A stretch of 48,598 bases of DNA, from positions 1 to 48,598 of the forward strand of contig NZ_AUDW01000024.1 of assembly GCF_000425665.1 (NCBI RefSeq), written 5' to 3'. Positions within the stretch are counted from its first letter, which is position 1, and each line of letters starts with the position of its first letter. Origin of the DNA: Gemella cuniculi DSM 15828. Lineage in GTDB: Bacteria; Bacillota; Bacilli; Staphylococcales; Gemellaceae. Of this stretch, positions 16,032-25,272 are shown in pieces. Under the pieces are notes generated by a model. It made no database searches and was not told the origin of the DNA. It saw only the letters and a list, made by a program, of their open reading frames with translations. A program made the translations under genes and the position numbers.

Positions 16032-16670
16032 TTAATCTAGCAGACTTTTATAAATTTGTTTTTTTATTACATCCAAATCCTTTTTCTCATTTTGATAATG
16101 CTCATCTTCTAGGATAATGAACCTTTGAGCAAAGTATATTAATATCGGGCCTATTATTGTTCTGATAATTTCAGGTGGAGTTAAGTTTTTGTTCATATTC
16201 GGTGTTTTGCTTTTTAACTGTTCAAAAAACTCCTCCATTTTATTTTTAGAAATTTCATCTTTTATCTCAAAAAGCAATCTTTCTTTTAAATCTTTATTAA
16301 TCATTACCTCTGAATATAAAATTTTTATTATATCCTGATTTTCTTTAAGAAATTCAAATCTATCTTCCACTACAAAATTAACAAGTTCTTCTAAATTTTT
16401 CTTTAAGAAAAGTTTAGCTGTATATCTTGAAAGAATAGTAGCTATTATAGGAGAAATTATCACAGTCAAAAGTTCATTTTTTGTTTTAAAATATTTAAAT
16501 ACAGTTGCCTGACTAACCCCTGCTTCTTCTGCGATTTGTACTGTTGATGTTCCATTATAACCATATTTTGCAAATAATTTTATCGCAGCATTTAAAGTTT
16601 TCTTTTTTCCTGCTGGCATATTGGTATCTCTTGCTAATTCTGAATATATTTTTAAAATATTATCTGTCAT
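16032..16670 (-). CDS. TetR-family repressor of the adjacent ABC-2 exporter operon
   Basis: The 212-residue regulator has an N-terminal TetR helix-turn-helix (KLFAKYGYNGTSTVQIAEEA, then GVSQATVFKYFKTKNEL, about 32-68) and a variable C-terminal ligand domain. It is the last gene of an operon in which the ATPase and permease come first (gap of 14 bases), so it probably represses its own transporter and is released by a transported compound. TetR-type operators at 18517-18534 and 18651-18670 fit this. RBS AGAGGT. Confidence 0.92.
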   Translation of the reverse strand: MTDNILKIYSELARDTNMPAGKKKTLNAAIKLFAKYGYNGTSTVQIAEEAGVSQATVFKYFKTKNELLTVIISPIIATILSRYTAKLFLKKNLEELVNFVVEDRFEFLKENQDIIKILYSEVMINKDLKERLLFEIKDEISKNKMEEFFEQLKSKTPNMNKNLTPPEIIRTIIGPILIYFAQRFIILEDEHYQNEKKDLDVIKKQIYKSLLD

Positions 16671-16684
16671 TATTTACCTCTAAT

Positions 16685-17767
16685 TTATACTTTTCGATAA
16701 CGCTTAAGACCTAAGATATTTAAGGCTACTAAAATTACAAAAAATATTAGTAATGTTAATATATCATTGGTAATATTTCCTAAATTTTTCCCTTCTAAAA
16801 TAATTTTACTAAGAGCATCTCCAGAATAAGAAAGTGGTAATATCTTACTTATATGCTCTGCCCACACTCCCATAGTCTTTAGTGGTACTATACCTGAAAA
16901 GAATAGTTGTGGCATTATTATTAAAGGAATAAACTGCATCATTTGAAATTCTGATTTTGCTAACGTAGATAGCAACATTCCAAATGCTAAAGCTACTAAT
17001 GCTAGCACCATATTTACTATTATAACATAAAAGATATTACCTGCAACTTCTACCTTTAATAAATAAATTGCAGATAGTGCTACTACTATCGTTTGGATAA
17101 TTGCAATTACACCGTAAGATAGGGTATACCCGAAAACTATTTCACTTCTTTTTACCGGTGTAGCCAAAAGGCGCTCTAAAGTGCCACTTGTTCTTTCTTT
17201 TAATAATGCCATTCCTGAAATAAGAAATACAAAGAAAAATGCTATAAATCCTATTAATATTGGAACCAATTTAGTAAAAAATGTTGTATCTTCATTTCCA
17301 TATTGATAACTCTCTTTTACCTCTACATTACTACTTTGAATTTTTTCTAAAATTTGAGGATTTTTTATGCTTTCTGCCAAACTTTTTATATTAGATGAAA
17401 TAATTGAACTTTTTAACACTTGTCTGGCTTTCAAAGTTTTTGTTGAATCAATATTAGAGTAGTTGACCTCATATTTATCTTCCTTAAAAATTATTAAAGT
17501 ATCTACTTGGTTATCTTTTAAATTTTTTTCAGCATCTTCTAAGGAAGAATACTCAACAATATTCACATCATCTACTTCTTTCATTGCAGCAACTACATTC
17601 ATAGGAACATTTACTGTTGCTACATTTATATTTGTTGTTGTGCTAGCAGAAAACATTATGTTCATAAGCCACATTATAAATATTGGAGCTAAAAACATCA
17701 TAGCCAGTGTTCTTTTGTCTCTAAATAACTCTTTAAATACTTTTTTCGCTATCATAAATGCTCTCAT
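16685..17767 (-). CDS. ABC-2 type exporter permease (YhgE/LinearmycinABC-like drug export class)
   Basis: The 360-residue permease has one N-terminal membrane helix (about 20-40), a roughly 140-residue outer domain and five further helices near the C-terminus, with the ABC2_membrane motif LLKERTSGTLERLLATPVKRSEI. This layout is typical of ABC-2 permeases exporting drugs, lipids or toxic compounds. It overlaps the ATPase gene by 35 bases and is followed by the TetR gene. The substrate cannot be read from sequence. Confidence 0.88.
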   Translation of the reverse strand: MRAFMIAKKVFKELFRDKRTLAMMFLAPIFIMWLMNIMFSASTTTNINVATVNVPMNVVAAMKEVDDVNIVEYSSLEDAEKNLKDNQVDTLIIFKEDKYEVNYSNIDSTKTLKARQVLKSSIISSNIKSLAESIKNPQILEKIQSSNVEVKESYQYGNEDTTFFTKLVPILIGFIAFFFVFLISGMALLKERTSGTLERLLATPVKRSEIVFGYTLSYGVIAIIQTIVVALSAIYLLKVEVAGNIFYVIIVNMVLALVALAFGMLLSTLAKSEFQMMQFIPLIIMPQLFFSGIVPLKTMGVWAEHISKILPLSYSGDALSKIILEGKNLGNITNDILTLLIFFVILVALNILGLKRYRKV

Positions 17768-18485
17768 TTTTTCTATCCCCCAATCTTAAAAACACTTCTT
17801 CAAGCGTAGAAGTATTATTTTTTTCTTTTAATTTTTTCGGATTATCAAAAGCTATTATTTTCCCATCAAGTAATAGACCAACTTTATCTGTAAGTTCTGC
17901 CTCATCCATAACATGTGTAGTCATCAATATTCCAACTCCGCTGTCTCGAATTAAAAATAGTTCTTTCCATATTTTCTTCCTAAGTGCTGGATCTATCCCC
18001 ACAGTTGGTTCATCTAATATTAGCAGTTCAGGTTTTCCTAATAATGCTATTGCTAAAGATAATCTTCTTTTCATACCTCCTGAATAAGCAGAAACGTATT
18101 TTCCTAAATGTTGCGTAAGGTCAACTACCTCTGCAATATACTTTATTTCTAGCTTTAATTTCTCTTTAGATAATCCTTTCATTCTGCCAAAAAATTCTAA
18201 ATTTTCATATCCTGTCAACATTTCATACAATGCATCACTTTGTGCCATATAACCAATTTTTGACAAAATTTCTCTATTAGGCATATTTTTCTCCAAAATA
18301 AATGCCTCACCTTCATCCACCTTTTCCATTCCTAGTATACTTTTTATTAGAGTTGTCTTTCCAGAACCAGATGGTCCTATTAAACATACCATTTCTCTTT
18401 TTTTTAAAACAAAATCTATTTTATTTAAAACACACTGCTTGCCATAAGATTTTTTCACAGCTCTTATATTTATTAATTCATCCAT
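17733..18485 (-). CDS. ABC-2 exporter ATP-binding subunit
   Basis: This 250-residue ATPase is the first gene of the TetR-regulated operon. Visible are Walker A GPSGSGKTT (about 38), the Q-loop, signature YSGGMKRRL, Walker B LLILDEPTVGIDP and the H-loop TTHVMDEAEL. The C-terminal tail overlaps the permease gene, suggesting translational coupling. CAGGAGGATAAAAG precedes the ATG. The leader of about 180 bases upstream contains an internal operator copy. Confidence 0.93.
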   Translation of the reverse strand: MDELINIRAVKKSYGKQCVLNKIDFVLKKREMVCLIGPSGSGKTTLIKSILGMEKVDEGEAFILEKNMPNREILSKIGYMAQSDALYEMLTGYENLEFFGRMKGLSKEKLKLEIKYIAEVVDLTQHLGKYVSAYSGGMKRRLSLAIALLGKPELLILDEPTVGIDPALRKKIWKELFLIRDSGVGILMTTHVMDEAELTDKVGLLLDGKIIAFDNPKKLKEKNNTSTLEEVFLRLGDRKNESIYDSEKSI

Positions 18486-18516
18486 CTTTTATCCTCCTGA
18501 AAACCAATCCACTTTC

Positions 18517-18534
18517 AGTGATTACTCACTCACC
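18517..18534. promoter_or_regulatory. Second TetR operator copy inside the operon leader
   Basis: AGTGATTACTCACTCACC shares the 14-base core AGTGATTACTCACT exactly with the operator at 18651-18670. It lies about 30 bases before the first gene and about 135 bases downstream of the promoter. Confidence 0.65.
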
Positions 18535-18650
18535 AATTATTCAAAAAAATATTTTTCTTAGTTTCTGTTAAACTAACTTACAAAAATCTAATTCAGGTCA
18601 TATCTTTATCTGATAATTGCCTATAAATTATAAAATAATAATAAATTCGA

Positions 18651-18703
18651 TGAGTGAGTGATTACTCACTTAGAATTATACCCATTTTTTCTTTTTCTGT
18701 CAA
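18651..18703 (-). promoter_or_regulatory. Consensus promoter with TetR operator at the start point
   Basis: On the minus strand TTGACA (18703-18698), 17 bases and TATAAT (18680-18675) form a perfect consensus promoter. Directly downstream lies the palindrome TGAGTGAGTGATTACTCACT (18651-18670; arms AGTGAGT/ACTCACT), where a bound TetR protein would block the start point. Confidence 0.85.
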
Positions 18704-18880
18704 GAAAAGTTTTGCTTAATTGATAACACGAATACTAAAATAAATAATATTAAAATAGTAAATTTTTCACATAAAATAAAACGCTTATGCAATTATTTTT
18801 ATAACTTATCACATAATAACTAGATCACCTATTATTTTACCTTTTTCTATTCCAAATGCTAGTATAAATTTTTAGATATA

Positions 18881-18928
18881 AAATAAAAAAATCTAGACTG
18901 AATTTTTTCAATCTAGATTTTTTATTTT
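18881..18928 (-). terminator. Terminator of the Bce-type ABC operon
   Basis: AAAAAAATCTAGA (ending 18897) pairs with TCTAGATTTTTTT-like sequence (from 18912), and both arms run into A/T tracts. It overlaps the stop of the permease gene. The stretch 18704-18880 shows nothing else. Confidence 0.8.
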
Positions 18929-20915
18929 ATTCTTTTATTATTTTGTAGTACATTCTTGAAGTTATTAAATATACTATTAGATAAAAAATTGTGAATATTC
19001 CTATTGTAGCAAACATCGCTATTAAAAATATATTATTGTCTGTTGCTAAAAACAATTTTAATATTTTTTCAATAAATGGATAAGCAACTGCTGTATGTAT
19101 TGTTGCTATTATTAATGGTGAGAAAAATATTAACAACACCTGAGATCTTATGGATTGTTTTATTTGTTTATTTGTTAAACCAACCTTTCTCATAATCTCA
19201 AATTTCCCTTTATCTTCATAACCTTCTGAGATTTGTTTGTAATACATTATTACTACCTGCGATACTACAAAGATCATACTTATAAAAATCCCGATAAATA
19301 AGAACGAAGCAAAAAACGCTCTAAATTCTACTTTATTTTCTGATTTTCCTTCTATTTCTACTGCTTTATTTTTTTCTAAATTTCTAAAATTTTCTATCAC
19401 TTTTTTCTCTTTTGTTTTATCACTTATATTAAAAGCAACATAGTTGTTAATAGATCTTTCTTCTTCGTTACGTAATATTTCGTTGACTTTTGATGATAGT
19501 TTTTTTACTTCAGTATTATCTTTCACTATTAAATAATATGTATCCATAATGTTTGCCATAGCTGACCCTATCTCTCCTGGATATTTTGATAATTTCTCTT
19601 TTATATTGTATTTTATTCCCTGAATAATTAAGTCATTATAATTGTATACACCTTTTTTATCAACATACAACAGAGCTTCCGACGAGTCCAAAGTTTTTTT
19701 CTCTTTTGCTATTTTGTTATAATCTTCCAAATTTACAACAATCATTGTTTTTACTTTATCAGCACTGCTTAAACCAACATTATCATTTGTTATCTCAAAT
19801 TTGTTATCCGCTACCTTACCGATTATGCCTAATTGATTATATGCAATTTCATCTTTTATTTCTACTCCGGCTTCTTTTGTTGCTTGTTTTACCTTTTCTT
19901 TTATTTCTTCTAATTTTTCTATATTAGAAAAATGCCCTGTTATTGCTATATCTCTAGGGTAACGTGCTTCATATGAGGCTTCACTTCCCACATATAATGC
20001 ACTTGTAGTCCCCATTGTTACCAAGACCATCGTAGACAATATACAAATATTAGCAAGTCCTACCGAATTACGTTTCATTCTATACAATAATCCTGATATA
20101 CTTATAAAATTTTTTGGTTTATAGTAAAAATATTTATTATTTTTCATTATTTTTAAAACTGCTATACTAACTGCCATAAATAGTAGGTAAGTCCCCAACA
20201 TCACTGCTATCACTGCAAAGAAAAATAATGATATTGCTTTTACTGGGTTTTCAACAGTTTGCGCTGTATAATATCCATAACCGATTAGTGATAATCCAAT
20301 AATCGCTAAAATCCATCTCGCTTTTGGTTCTCTTTCTCCTTTGTTTTCCTCTTTAAGAAGTGCCACTATTTTTAAACGAGATACTTTTATTATCGTATAT
20401 ATTAGTAGTAGAAAATAAATACCACCAAATACTAATATCGTTAAAATAATAGCTACCCTCGTAACATTAAAACCAAAACTAATTCCAGCTTCAAACAATT
20501 TTAATAAAGAAAGTAACAGTAGTTTATCAAATAACATACCTAGCACAAGGCCTAAAACTATAGTCAATGCTGCTATAAAAATTGTTTCTAAAACCAAAAT
20601 TCTTGCAATCTGTTTTTTTGTCATCCCTAAAACTGAATACAATCCAAATTCTCTGACTCTTCGTTTAATTAAAAAACTATATGTGTAAAATAAGAATATT
20701 GCAGAAAATATCGCTATCACAACAACTCCAAAGCCTAAAACTTGCTTAATTGCTGAAATACCACTAGGTAAAGTATCCAAATTTTTACCTAAAGCGAGCG
20801 AACTCAGTATGTAAAAAGATATTATCGTAAACATCGCCGATAGTACGTAGGAGAGAACAAATTTTTTATTTTTAACCAAGTTATTTAAGGCAAATTTGCT
20901 ATAAAAGAAGTTCAT
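18927..20915 (-). CDS. Bce-type (FtsX-like) ABC permease for antimicrobial-peptide resistance
   Basis: This permease of about 662 residues has the BceB layout: one plus three N-terminal helices with the FtsX motif (REFGLYSVLGMTKKQIARIL), more helices to about 310, a large outer domain (about 310-525) and four final helices with the motif GKFEIMRKVGLTNKQIKQS. The large outer loop is the part that meets peptide antibiotics such as bacitracin or lantibiotics in known members. ATG 20915 follows AGGTGAG; a GTG three codons earlier is also possible. It is transcribed with the ATPase just upstream. Confidence 0.92.
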   Translation of the reverse strand: MNFFYSKFALNNLVKNKKFVLSYVLSAMFTIISFYILSSLALGKNLDTLPSGISAIKQVLGFGVVVIAIFSAIFLFYTYSFLIKRRVREFGLYSVLGMTKKQIARILVLETIFIAALTIVLGLVLGMLFDKLLLLSLLKLFEAGISFGFNVTRVAIILTILVFGGIYFLLLIYTIIKVSRLKIVALLKEENKGEREPKARWILAIIGLSLIGYGYYTAQTVENPVKAISLFFFAVIAVMLGTYLLFMAVSIAVLKIMKNNKYFYYKPKNFISISGLLYRMKRNSVGLANICILSTMVLVTMGTTSALYVGSEASYEARYPRDIAITGHFSNIEKLEEIKEKVKQATKEAGVEIKDEIAYNQLGIIGKVADNKFEITNDNVGLSSADKVKTMIVVNLEDYNKIAKEKKTLDSSEALLYVDKKGVYNYNDLIIQGIKYNIKEKLSKYPGEIGSAMANIMDTYYLIVKDNTEVKKLSSKVNEILRNEEERSINNYVAFNISDKTKEKKVIENFRNLEKNKAVEIEGKSENKVEFRAFFASFLFIGIFISMIFVVSQVVIMYYKQISEGYEDKGKFEIMRKVGLTNKQIKQSIRSQVLLIFFSPLIIATIHTAVAYPFIEKILKLFLATDNNIFLIAMFATIGIFTIFYLIVYLITSRMYYKIIKE

Positions 20916-20916
20916 T

Positions 20917-21669
20917 TTACTCACCTGCCTGCATCAATGTTAATGTATCATTAATTTTTTGAAACATTTCCGAATTAGTAGCATTCCCTTTTCTAAGTTC
21001 ATGGAAAACCACACCATCTTTTATAAATAAAACTCGCTTAGCTCGTGCAGCAGTTTTTACTGAATGAGTTACCATTATAATTGTTTGTCCTACTTCGTTT
21101 AATCTATCAAAAACTTCCAAAAGTTGATCTGTTGATTTCGAATCTAGTGCACCCGTTGGCTCATCAGCAAGTATTAATGCTGGATTAGTAATTATCGCTC
21201 TTGCCACAGCTACTCTTTGTTTTTGCCCACCGGATATTTCATACGGATATTTATTAATAAGTTTATCTATCCCTAATGGTTTAGTTACTTTTTCTAATCT
21301 TTTTTCCATATCGCGATAGTTTTTATTAGCTAATACTAACGGTAAAAGTATATTATCCTTTATTGAAAAATTATCTAATAAATTAAAATCTTGAAAAACA
21401 AATCCTAAATTATCGCGACGAAAATCCGCCAAATCTCTGTCTTTTAATTTACTAAGATTTGCTCCGTTTAATAATACACTTCCTGATGTTGCTTTATCAA
21501 ATGTCGCAATTATATTTAATAAAGTCGTTTTCCCACTTCCACTTTCTCCCATTATTGCTACATATTCTGTATTGTCAACCGCAAAATTCACATTTTTTAA
21601 CGCTTCTGTACTCTGTGTACTTAATCTCGTTGTATAAACCTTTCTCAAATTATTTACTTCTAATAACAT
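20917..21669 (-). CDS. Bce-type ABC transporter ATP-binding protein
   Basis: The 250-residue MacB/BceA-type ATPase has Walker A GESGSGKTT (about 41), Q-loop VFQDFNLLDNFS, signature ISGGQKQRVAVARA, Walker B LILADEPTGALDS and H-loop VTHS. Together with the downstream permease it forms a peptide-resistance transporter; the kinase and regulator that normally control such pairs lie just upstream. AAAGGAGG precedes the ATG. The 506-base gap to the kinase gene holds a BceR-like inverted repeat. Confidence 0.94.
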   Translation of the reverse strand: MLLEVNNLRKVYTTRLSTQSTEALKNVNFAVDNTEYVAIMGESGSGKTTLLNIIATFDKATSGSVLLNGANLSKLKDRDLADFRRDNLGFVFQDFNLLDNFSIKDNILLPLVLANKNYRDMEKRLEKVTKPLGIDKLINKYPYEISGGQKQRVAVARAIITNPALILADEPTGALDSKSTDQLLEVFDRLNEVGQTIIMVTHSVKTAARAKRVLFIKDGVVFHELRKGNATNSEMFQKINDTLTLMQAGE

Positions 21670-21830
21670 AATATTCCTCCTTTATTTATCAGTATTCATT
21701 ATATTCGTCTAAAGCTCGAACTTTTTTTTAATTAAATAAGTATATTTACCAAATTTTTTCTAAAATAACATCTCTTGCTATATTTATATTTTATCTCACT
21801 TTTTCTACTCTTTCTATCGAATTACCTTAC

Positions 21831-21867
21831 AAAAAAACATCTAACCTTACACTTTTGTAAGATTAGA
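21831..21867 (-). promoter_or_regulatory. TTACA-N4-TGTAA inverted repeat upstream of the Bce-type ABC genes
   Basis: The dyad CTAACCTTACA-CTTT-TGTAAGATTAG (21841-21866, one mismatched pair) contains TTACA-N4-TGTAA, the pattern known for BceR-type regulator sites. A T-run follows on the minus strand (21838-21831), so it could also end the kinase transcript. A -10-like TAAAAT lies further downstream with a poor -35, as expected for an activated promoter. Confidence 0.55.
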
Positions 21868-22029
21868 TTAATTTATTAATAACTCTCAAAAATATTTCTA
21901 TGATACCTTATTAAAAAAGGGGAGGCTTGGTAAAATTGATCAGCAGTGAACATTAAGAAAATATCATCGCCAATATGTGATTTTGTACTTTTAGTTTGAC
22001 AATAGTTACTATCAAATTAATTTACTCAT

Positions 22030-22110
22030 AAGTTCATATTCATTTTGCCAATCTTTCGCTAAGCTCTCTTGGAATATCTGTGTATACGCTATTCGTTGCT
22101 TTTTTTCTTT
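22030..22110. repeat. Diverged copy (A) of a dispersed intergenic repeat
   Basis: The segment holding AAGTTCATATTCATTTTGCC and CTGTGTATACGCTATTCG resembles 23930-24032 on the opposite strand (shared AAGTTCATATTCATTTTG) and 29830-29920 on the same strand (shared CTGTGyATACrCTATTCG). On the minus strand it reads RIAYTQIFQESLAKDWQNEY, so it may be an old coding fragment. The rest of the gap, 21868-22175, has no other clear feature. Confidence 0.5.
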
Positions 22111-22175
22111 GGTTTATCACCTTTGAGAAAACTAACGACCACCACAGATCTAATTTTTTGATTTACGCTCTTTTG

Positions 22176-23162
22176 CTACTCTCTAAATTTATCTTCTTTC
22201 GGAAAAATTATTTCTACTTGTGTTCCATATCCTACTTCTGAAGAAATCTTTATTTTATGCCCAAGATTATCCAAGGTTTTTTTGCAAAGATACAAACCTA
22301 ACCCACTTGATTTTTTCTCGTATCTTCCATTGAAACCTGTAAAACCTTTTTCAAAAATTCTCGGAAGATCTTCTTTTGTTATTCCTATCCCCGTATCTTC
22401 TATAATAAGTCTATTTTCATATAATTTTATACTAATTTCTCCCTGATTTTTAGTATATTTTATTGCATTACTTAATATTTGCTCCATTGCAAAAGCTAAC
22501 CATTTTTTATCACTAACTACATACGTTTCATGTGGAACAAAGTTTAATTTTATTTTTTTATTTATAAAAAGTGTGGCATATTTTTTCAAAACTTCTTTTA
22601 CTATATTAGCTAATTTAACTTTCGTTATAAGATAGTCTGTTGTTCTGCTATCTAATCGAAGATAAGTTAAAACCATTTCTACATATCGTTCTATTTTAAA
22701 AAGTTCTTGTTTCAAATGTTTTTCATCTATTGCATCATTGTCTAATAAAAAATTCATCGCCGCAATTGGTGTTTTTATTTGATGAACCCACATACTATAA
22801 TAATCAACTAAATCTTCATGTTTTATTTTATTATTACTATTTAAATTTTCTATTTCATCATATAATTTTGCTATAATTTTATTATAATAACTTACTCTTA
22901 TATCCCAACTTTTTGGCAAATTTTCTAAATTATAAAAAAGATTATTTCCCAAAAACTTAAGCGAACGATAACTTTCCCTATACTTACCATAGTCAATCAC
23001 ACTAGCAACTATAGCTATAAGAAAACAAAAACTCCCTGCATAATACAATGCTTCAAAGGGAAGGTTATACAAATAAAATATCAAGTAAAATATCATAACA
23101 AACGCAAAAAATAATGTATATATTTTAAAATTTTTCTTTAAATAACTTACAAAAATTTCCAT
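22176..23162 (-). CDS. BceS-like intramembrane-sensing histidine kinase
   Basis: The 328-residue kinase has two N-terminal helices (about 14-31 and 38-56) joined by a very short outer loop, the mark of intramembrane-sensing kinases that respond through their ABC transporter. H127 lies in WVHQIKTPIAAM, followed by N-box EQILSNAIKYT, G1 DTGIGI, F-box FEKGFTGFNGR and G2 GLGLYLCKK. The start is the ATG sharing one base with the regulator stop (TGATG); the in-frame TTG one codon earlier is less likely. Confidence 0.93.
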   Translation of the reverse strand: MEIFVSYLKKNFKIYTLFFAFVMIFYLIFYLYNLPFEALYYAGSFCFLIAIVASVIDYGKYRESYRSLKFLGNNLFYNLENLPKSWDIRVSYYNKIIAKLYDEIENLNSNNKIKHEDLVDYYSMWVHQIKTPIAAMNFLLDNDAIDEKHLKQELFKIERYVEMVLTYLRLDSRTTDYLITKVKLANIVKEVLKKYATLFINKKIKLNFVPHETYVVSDKKWLAFAMEQILSNAIKYTKNQGEISIKLYENRLIIEDTGIGITKEDLPRIFEKGFTGFNGRYEKKSSGLGLYLCKKTLDNLGHKIKISSEVGYGTQVEIIFPKEDKFRE

Positions 23163-23830
23163 CAAATTATATATCCTTTTCCTTTTTTCGTAGTTATAAA
23201 ATCTTCTACTCCAATACTTTTTAACTTTGTTCGCAAGCGATTGATATTAACGGATAGCGTATTTTCATCTATAAAATTATCACTTTGCCAAAGTGCATTT
23301 ATTATCTCATCACGAGTTACTATTTTCTCTCTATTTTCCAATAATACCGTTAGTATCTTACTTTCATTTTTGGTAAGAGTCGTCACATTGTCACTAAACT
23401 TAATCTCATCTTTATTCATATCAAAGATAACTTCTCTGTACACAACTAAATTACTTCCACTGTTAAAGTTGTACACTCTTCTTAATAATGCTTCAACTTT
23501 TGCTTTAAGAACAATTAGCTTGAATGGTTTTTCAATAAAATCATCCGCACCTATATTCATTGCCATAACTATATTCATATCATTATTAGCAGATGATATA
23601 AATATAATAGGTACCTTAGAAACTTTTCTTATCTCTTCACAAAAATAATATCCATCATAATAAGGTAAATTTATATCCATAAGCACTAAATCAGGAGATT
23701 GTTCTACAAACTCTTTAACAACATTTTGAAAATTTTGAACCTCATATGTGAGATAATGCCATTTTTTTAAATATTCTGCAACACTATTTGAAATAATTTC
23801 ATCATCCTCTACAATCATAATCTTGTACAT
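23162..23830 (-). CDS. BceR-like OmpR-family response regulator
   Basis: The 222-residue regulator has a receiver with E8-D9-D10, phospho-acceptor D52 in LVLMDINLP and KPF near 100, and a winged-helix DNA-binding domain (about 130-222) ending TTKKGKGYII. It leads the operon with the kinase and probably activates the peptide-resistance ABC genes downstream. The ATG at 23830 is chosen because GAGGTGG lies six bases upstream; the earlier in-frame GTG overlaps that site. A TATAAT lies about 25 bases upstream. Confidence 0.93.
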   Translation of the reverse strand: MYKIMIVEDDEIISNSVAEYLKKWHYLTYEVQNFQNVVKEFVEQSPDLVLMDINLPYYDGYYFCEEIRKVSKVPIIFISSANNDMNIVMAMNIGADDFIEKPFKLIVLKAKVEALLRRVYNFNSGSNLVVYREVIFDMNKDEIKFSDNVTTLTKNESKILTVLLENREKIVTRDEIINALWQSDNFIDENTLSVNINRLRTKLKSIGVEDFITTKKGKGYII

Positions 23831-23929
23831 ATCTATCCACCTCACTTGTTAAAATTATATCATAAAATAAAAAAATATGGGAGTAGTGCGAAAAATATAA
23901 ATTATAGTGTACAGTATGTAAAAGTAAAG

Positions 23930-24032
23930 GCTGCGTTGTAGAATTATAAGCATGGAATATGCAAAATAATCTGTACGAGGAAACTTTGCAAAGTTATCAA
24001 AATGAATATGAACTTAGTAAGTATATTCATTA
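23930..24032. repeat. Diverged copy (C) of the dispersed intergenic repeat
   Basis: On the plus strand the segment reads NNLYEETLQSYQNEYELSKY before a stop, matching the minus-strand reading of copy A (QIFQESLAKDWQNEYELMSK). It lies in a 1.4-kb gap (23831-25272) that is mostly AT-rich DNA without genes. Confidence 0.45.
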
Positions 24033-24567
24033 GGTGACAACTACTGCCTAATCACACGAAAGTGTATAAATCAAAGATTATTACAACTATTTATCTAATT
24101 ACCTAATATTAAGATTTAGTGAGCTATTTTAATTTTTTGATTAATTATTGATAAACAAAATTCTTAAATAGAAAATTAAATCTATAAATTTATAAAAATA
24201 AAAACATTAAATCAAATAAATTATTTTATATCATTTTTTATTATTTTTATATTTAATTTTAAAAAAATTAATGACTGTTATTGACGTTAATTATATTTCA
24301 CAAACTTTTATTTTGTACTTTGTGTAATTTTTTAATATGATAATTATGATAATTGAGTTTTTTGGGTTTTATTTTATAATTTATATAATGAATTAAACTA
24401 ACGAGTATACATTTTTAAAATCATAAACAAAAAGAATAAATAATGTAAAAAAATATAAAAGTAACATTATTTTGTTTAAATTGGTAAAACTTATATCTTT
24501 TTTTTAATTACACCAACGAATTTAGTGAAGAGGAAATTTAACAATCTTATATAACTTGTTGCTTTTA

Positions 24568-24795
24568 CCTAAAGTTATAAGGAAAAGAACGTGCTTTATA
24601 TACAAAATCCATTAGATTATTGTAAAAGAAAGAGAAAATCATCTTGGAATATTAAATCAATTATTACCTTCAATTTCTTATATTTCCAAAAAACTAATCT
24701 CCAAAGAGGGAAGAGGTTTTATGATGAAAATTTCAAAAATGGTCTATAATACAAACCCAAGTACATTTATTTTTAGTAGTATATTAGATAACTAG
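24568..24795 (+). pseudogene. Probable remnant of a DUF1016 (YhcG-type, PD-(D/E)XK) nuclease gene
   Basis: One frame gives IIVKERENHLGILNQLLPSI, then SKKLISKEGRGFMMKISKMV, which follows the DUF1016 N-terminal pattern (IG..IV..E...YG..L...LS..L..E.GRGF...N...M). The frame has an internal TAG at 24613-24615, lacks the nuclease half and ends at a stop at 24793-24795. No ribosome site is visible. Confidence 0.4.
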
Positions 24796-24837
24796 GCTAT
24801 TTTGTTTCTTTAATCACTAAATAGCTTAGATCTCTAA

Positions 24838-24886
24838 CAAAAAAAGATTAATCATTATAACTAAGTACACTGATTAATCTTTTTTG
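24838..24886. terminator. Strong bidirectional terminator hairpin in a gene-poor gap
   Basis: AAAAAGATTAATCA (from 24841) pairs perfectly with TGATTAATCTTTTT (to about 24884), with a 16-base loop and A/T tracts on both sides. The nearest gene on the minus strand ends at 25273, so it may end that operon. Nothing else is clear between 24887 and 25272. Confidence 0.7.
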
Positions 24887-25272
24887 TTATAAATTCAAGT
24901 AATGTTAAAAAAACATTTTTCATCACTTTGTAATTAATTTTATTTTATAATATAAAATTATTGTGAATTTTTTATTTTTCATATTTTCTTGGTTAATATT
25001 AATTAATTTTAAATTTAAAGAAAAAATATTTTTTCAGTAAAGATTAATATCAAATTAATAAGAGCGTTTTATGATGAATCTCTAAAAAATAACAAATGAA
25101 CTTTATCTCATGTTTCTTTGAAGTAATCTACTTAATAGAAAAAGTTTATGTGTATCAGTTTCCTTAACGATATCTACGGTGTCTTTTATATACTTTTGTC
25201 TTTTGAAACAAATCTACAAATCCTTTTATTATTGCCAAAAAGTTACACGTCATTTTTCTTATATAATCAAAC

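Noticed and set aside
25148..25272. Plus-strand frame over the end of the ABC-2 operon and a short minus-strand peptide (TVDIVKETDTHKLFLLSRLL)
   Set aside because: The plus frame mostly overlaps the permease gene antisense; the minus piece is too short and has no start or ribosome site.
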